Source of the DNA: Sphingobium sp. V4
GTDB taxonomy: Bacteria > Pseudomonadota > Alphaproteobacteria > Sphingomonadales > Sphingomonadaceae
NCBI RefSeq assembly: GCF_029590555.1
Contig: NZ_CP081002.1
Coordinates: 676,501 to 740,500 of the forward strand
Direction: 5' to 3'
Length of the DNA: 64,000 nt
Below are positions 60,406-64,000 of this stretch, in pieces. Both the position numbers and the translations under genes were made by a program. Position 1 is the stretch's first letter. Each line of letters starts with the position of its first letter. Below the pieces are notes generated by a model, which was not told the DNA's origin, made no database searches, and saw only the letters and a program-made list of their open reading frames with translations.

Positions 60406-61105
60406 GCACTTGCCCATTGATCCGGCCACTATCGCGATCCGCGCGCGCAATGTCACCCTCCAGCTGGGAACGCGCGATGCGCCGGTGGCGATCCTCAAGG
60501 GCGTGGACCTGTCCATCCTGCGGGGCGAGAGCGTCGCCATATTGGGCGCGTCGGGATCGGGCAAGAGTTCGCTGATGGCGGTGCTGTCCGGTCTCGAACG
60601 CGCTAGCGGCGGCAGCGTGGACGTAGGCGGGGTCGATTTCGGAGCGCTCGGCGAGGATGAACTGGCGCGCGCGCGCCGGGGCCGGATCGGCATCGTTCTG
60701 CAAAGCTTCCATCTGCTGCCGACGATGACCGCGCTGGAAAATGTCGCCGTGCCCCTCGAACTGGCGGGCCATGCCGATGCCTTCGTCCTGGCGGCGGACG
60801 AACTGCGCGCGGTGGGCCTTGGCCACCGGCTCGACCATTATCCCGCCCAGCTGTCGGGCGGGGAGCAGCAGCGCGTCGCCATCGCCCGCGCCGTCGCGCC
60901 GCGCCCGACCCTGCTCTTCGCCGATGAGCCCACGGGCAATCTCGACGCCGCCACCGGCGCGGCGATCATGGACATCCTGTTCGATCGGCAGCAGGCGGCG
61001 GGGGCGACCCTGGTCATCATCACCCATGATCCGGCTCTGGCCGAACGGTGCGGCCGCATTATCGAGATGCGCGACGGCCGGATCGTCGCGGACCGCGCCG
61101 CATGA
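60404..61105 (+). CDS. ABC transporter ATPase (YbbA-like)
   Basis: 233 residues. Walker A GASGSGKSS (48-56), signature LSGGEQQRVAIARA, Walker B LLFADEPTGNLD. The LolD/MacB-like class drives extracytoplasmic lipid or toxic-compound export. AAGGAG lies 12 bp before the ATG, inside a 14-bp palindrome AAGGAGCGCTCCTT (60386-60399). Overlaps the permease start (ATGA). Divergence from tesA matches the tesA-ybbA-ybbP order known from enterobacteria. Confidence 0.93.
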   Translation: MHLPIDPATIAIRARNVTLQLGTRDAPVAILKGVDLSILRGESVAILGASGSGKSSLMAVLSGLERASGGSVDVGGVDFGALGEDELARARRGRIGIVLQSFHLLPTMTALENVAVPLELAGHADAFVLAADELRAVGLGHRLDHYPAQLSGGEQQRVAIARAVAPRPTLLFADEPTGNLDAATGAAIMDILFDRQQAAGATLVIITHDPALAERCGRIIEMRDGRIVADRAA

Positions 61106-63639
61106 CCGGCCTTGGCTGGCAGGCGAGCTGGCGGATCGCGCGGCGCGACCTGCATCTGGGCTTCCGGGGCTTGCGACTCCTCTTCCTCTGCCTCTTCCTG
61201 GGCGTCGCCACCCTGGCCGCGATCGGCAGCCTGACATCGGCGATCACGCAGGAGCTGCGCGATCGGGGGCGCGTCATCCTGGGTGGCGACATCGAGATCG
61301 GCATGACCCAGCGCGAGGCGAGCCTGGGCGACCGGGAGGCATTCCGCCAGCTCGGCACGCTCAGTGAAACCATCCGGATGCGCGCCATGGCGCAGCGGGT
61401 GGCGCAGGGCAGGGGCGATGCTCCACCCGCGATCCTTACCGAACTCAAGGGTGTGGACGACGCCTATCCGCTCTATGGCACGCTTTCGCTCCGGAACGGC
61501 GCCTATCGTCCGATGGATGCCGCCCATGTCGTCATCGGCGAAGCGCTGGCCGAGCGTCTCGCTGTCCGGCGGGGCGAGCAGCTTCGCTATGGCGATGCCC
61601 GTTTCACCATCGACGATATCATTGCCGATGAGCCCGACCGGCTGGGTGAAGGCTTCACCCTGGGGCCGGTCGCGATCGTCTCCATGGAGGGGCTGCGCCG
61701 CACGGGCCTGATCCAGCCGGGCAGCCTTTATTCCGCCAAATATCGCATCCGCCTCCTGCCCGGCCATGACGCCACCACCGTACGGCAGGATTGGGAAAAG
61801 GCGCGCGCGAACGAAGGCTGGACCTTCAAGGATCGTGATCGCGCCGCCCCCGGGGCCAACCGCTTCATCGAACGGATGGGACAGTTTCTGTCCCTGATCG
61901 GCCTTGCCGCCCTGGTGATTGCGGGGATCGGCGTCAGCAATGGCGTCGCCTCCTATCTTGCCGGCAAGCGCGGCGGGATCGCGACGCTCAAGGTGCTGGG
62001 CGCGACCTCCGCTGACATCGCCCGCATCTACCGGCTTCAGATCGGCGCGGTCGCGACGCTGGGCATCGGGGCGGGCCTCGTCGTCGGGGCGGCGCTGCCG
62101 CCGCTGCTGGTGGCGCTCGCGGGCGACGTGCTGCCGGTCAGCCCCGAATTCCGCCTGCACCCGCTGCCGCTGCTGGCGAGCGCCGGCTATGGCCTGCTGA
62201 TCGCCTTCCTCTTCACCTTCCCGCCCCTGGCCAAGGCGCGTACCCAGCCCGCCGCCGCCATCTTCCGCGGCGCGGTGGAGACACGCAGCGGTCTCGACCG
62301 CCGCAGCCTCGCCGCCATGGCCGGGGCTGGCGCTCTGGTGGTTGCGCTCGCGCTGGGCCCCGCGCGCGAGCCGCTCTTCTCCGCCGCCGTGCTCGGCGCG
62401 GTCGCGGCCGTGCTGGTGCTGCTGCTCGGCCTGGGTCTAGCGGTCAGCCGCCTCGCGCGCCGCCTGCCCCGGCCGCGGCGCCCGCTGCTGCGCCTTGCGC
62501 TCGCCAATCTCCACCGCCCCGGCGCGCAGACCGCGGCGTTGATCGTGGCGCTGGGGCTTGCCCTCACCCTGTTCGTCACGCTGGCGGGCATCCAGACCAG
62601 CCTGAACGCGGAAATCCGGCAGGTCGTGCCGAAAAAGGCGCCTGCCCAGATCGTGCTCGACATCCCCGCCCTGCAACAGGCGCGGTTCCGCAGTATCGTC
62701 GCCCGCGAAGCGCCCGACGCGCAGCTCAATATCGTCCCCGTGCTGCGCGGCACGATCACCGCCTATGCCGGCCAGCGTGTCGCCGATCTGGCGGAAATGC
62801 CCGAAGGTGCGTGGTTCCTGCGCGGCGAGCGTGGCGTAACCTACAGCCCGGCGCTGCCGGAGGGCAGTGAACTGGTGGCCGGCCAATGGTGGCCGACCGA
62901 TTATCGCGGTCCGCCGCTCGTCTCGCTCGACGCCGAGGCGGCCAGGACCCTGGATATCGGCGTCGGCGACAGTTTGACCGTCTCCATCCTGGGGCGCGAG
63001 ATCGAGGCGCGGATCGCCTCGCTGCGGAAGGTCAACTGGGACACGATGGGCTTCAACTATGTGCTGGTCTTCTCGCCGACCACCTTGGAGTCCGCGCCCC
63101 ACAGCCTCGCCGCTACGGTCACATGGGGTTCGGGCGCCGCCGACCAGCGCCGCGACGCCGCCATCACCCGCGCCCTGCTCGCCGCCTTCCCCGGCGTGTC
63201 GGTCATTGCCGTGGGTGAGGTGATCGACCAGGTCGGCACGATCCTCACCCAGATGTCGCGCGCGATCCTTGTCGCCGCATCGGTTGCGATCCTTGCGGGC
63301 ATCGCCGTACTGGTCGGGGCCATCGCCGCCTCGCGCCAGGCGCGCAGCTATGACGGCGTCATCCTCAAGACGCTGGGCGCCACCCGCGCGCAGTTGCTTG
63401 GCGGACAGGCGCTCGAATATGGCCTGCTTGCCGCCATTCTGGCGCTGGTCGCGCTGGCTTTGGGCAGCGCGGCGGCGTGGTTCGTGATCGTGCAGCTCTT
63501 CGATTTCGGCTGGGCGCCCGACTGGCCGGTGGTGCTGGCGACGCTCGCGGGCGGCGCGCTGCTGACGCTCGGCATCGGTCTGGCCGGATCGATCCCGCTG
63601 CTTTCGGTCCGTCCGGCCCGCGCCCTGCGGCAGGTCTGA
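61102..63639 (+). CDS. FtsX-like ABC permease (YbbP-like)
   Basis: 845 residues with the FtsX-MacB layout: an N-terminal membrane segment (LLFLCLFLGVATLAAIGSL), a large periplasmic domain, a central membrane bundle around 280-440 (SLIGLAALVIAGIGVSNG), a second periplasmic part and a C-terminal membrane bundle (ILVAASVAILAGIAVLVGAI, then ILALVALALGSAAAWF). It works with the preceding ATPase. Start overlaps it (ATGA). A short GCGCC-AAAC-GGCGC hairpin (63651-63664) follows the stop. Confidence 0.93.
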   Translation: MTGLGWQASWRIARRDLHLGFRGLRLLFLCLFLGVATLAAIGSLTSAITQELRDRGRVILGGDIEIGMTQREASLGDREAFRQLGTLSETIRMRAMAQRVAQGRGDAPPAILTELKGVDDAYPLYGTLSLRNGAYRPMDAAHVVIGEALAERLAVRRGEQLRYGDARFTIDDIIADEPDRLGEGFTLGPVAIVSMEGLRRTGLIQPGSLYSAKYRIRLLPGHDATTVRQDWEKARANEGWTFKDRDRAAPGANRFIERMGQFLSLIGLAALVIAGIGVSNGVASYLAGKRGGIATLKVLGATSADIARIYRLQIGAVATLGIGAGLVVGAALPPLLVALAGDVLPVSPEFRLHPLPLLASAGYGLLIAFLFTFPPLAKARTQPAAAIFRGAVETRSGLDRRSLAAMAGAGALVVALALGPAREPLFSAAVLGAVAAVLVLLLGLGLAVSRLARRLPRPRRPLLRLALANLHRPGAQTAALIVALGLALTLFVTLAGIQTSLNAEIRQVVPKKAPAQIVLDIPALQQARFRSIVAREAPDAQLNIVPVLRGTITAYAGQRVADLAEMPEGAWFLRGERGVTYSPALPEGSELVAGQWWPTDYRGPPLVSLDAEAARTLDIGVGDSLTVSILGREIEARIASLRKVNWDTMGFNYVLVFSPTTLESAPHSLAATVTWGSGAADQRRDAAITRALLAAFPGVSVIAVGEVIDQVGTILTQMSRAILVAASVAILAGIAVLVGAIAASRQARSYDGVILKTLGATRAQLLGGQALEYGLLAAILALVALALGSAAAWFVIVQLFDFGWAPDWPVVLATLAGGALLTLGIGLAGSIPLLSVRPARALRQV

Positions 63640-63718
63640 CGGGCCGCCCCGCGCCAAACGGCGCATCGTGCCGCGCAGGGCCGGTTATTCTGGCGGCCTT
63701 CCACAAGGAAAGGCCGTC

Positions 63719-64000
63719 ATGACCAACGAGACTTTGACCCGCAGCTTCATCGACCTGCGCGCCTGGGCAGCCGGCGCGACCGTAACGATGGGCGAGGGCG
63801 ATCCCTTCCTCGCCGCTCGCGCGCAACTCCCGCTCGCGCCTGGCCCGATCACCGCCGGCCTCATCGCCCTGCCCGAAGGCGCGGGCGTGGTGGGCGCGAT
63901 GCCCGCCGACGAATTCGTGATCGTCGAATCCGGTGTGGTCCGCATTGTGCAGGGCGATACCGACATCGCCATGGCCGAAGGCGACAGCATCGTACTGCGC
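63719..64000 (+). CDS. Cupin-domain protein (Cupin_3-like), 3' truncated by the window edge
   Basis: First 94 residues from ATG 63719, preceded by AAGGAAAGG. The sequence MTNETLTRSFIDLRAWAAG is followed by a cupin barrel motif, PADEFVIVESGVVRIVQG and then AEGDSIVLR. Similar to EutQ/DUF861 cupins that often sit beside oxidoreductases. The C-terminus and any metal ligands are outside the window. Confidence 0.75.
   Translation, partial: MTNETLTRSFIDLRAWAAGATVTMGEGDPFLAARAQLPLAPGPITAGLIALPEGAGVVGAMPADEFVIVESGVVRIVQGDTDIAMAEGDSIVLR

Noticed and set aside
60191..62160. Long minus-strand frames opposite the ABC transporter and permease genes.
   Set aside because: They are composition artefacts of the coding strand, with no recognisable domains or ribosome sites.
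1..64000. CRISPR array, tRNA, rRNA or riboswitch.
   Set aside because: I read both strands for regularly spaced direct repeats and for conserved RNA motifs and found none that I could support.

Overview
This is 64 kb of high-GC DNA from an alphaproteobacterium, most probably a sphingomonad (Sphingobium, Novosphingobium or Sphingomonas-like). The evidence is the gene content: a TonB-dependent receptor inside a dense catabolic region, many paralogous short-chain dehydrogenases (SDRs), and a replication module that combines ParA/ParB with an RPA-type RepA. I see no rRNA or tRNA gene, no CRISPR array and no intact transposase. The species call is an inference from family content, not from a marker gene.

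Positions 1-51,270 are an almost unbroken catabolic region. It holds one P450 with its 3Fe-4S ferredoxin, two Rieske oxygenase alpha subunits, a Baeyer-Villiger-type flavin monooxygenase, eight SDRs, two MDR enzymes, three aldehyde dehydrogenases, two acyl-CoA synthetases, a fused acyl-CoA dehydrogenase, two crotonases, two MaoC-type hydratases, a thiolase-fold aldolase with its DUF35 partner, two amidohydrolases, a ThDP lyase, a metallo-beta-lactamase (MBL)/alkylsulfatase-like protein, a sulfotransferase, and six regulators (two IclR, three TetR, one AraC). The best-defined module (4.3-12.2 kb) reads as oxidation by P450, CoA-ester dehydrogenation, hydration, and retro-aldol C-C cleavage by an Ltp2/DUF35-type pair. 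That is the logic of steroid or other cyclic-terpenoid side-chain loss. A TetR-led operon (22.0 to about 12.2 kb, minus strand) adds CoA activation, hydration and oxidation. A Rieske-ThDP lyase-aldehyde dehydrogenase-SMP30 operon (45.3 to 39.1 kb) could hydroxylate, cleave and oxidise a side chain. A plus-strand operon (30.0-34.3 kb) overlaps an alkylsulfatase-fold protein with a sulfotransferase. The real substrate cannot be read from the sequence; a polycyclic or steroid-like compound is the best guess.

Positions 51.3-57.2 kb are a replication and partition module. They hold an AT-rich island with a divergent HTH protein, then parA-parB-repA on the minus strand. A family of iteron-like repeats (core GAAAACACG) lies on both sides of that block, including in a gap between two gene 3' ends where promoters are not expected. 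This marks the window as part of a plasmid or chromid.

Positions 57.2-64.0 kb look like housekeeping or general metabolism: esterase, Gfo/Idh oxidoreductase, TesA-type SGNH lipoprotein, the divergent YbbA/YbbP-type ABC exporter pair, and the start of a cupin gene. The tesA/ybbA head-to-head arrangement is normally chromosomal, so a chromid or large secondary replicon is plausible.
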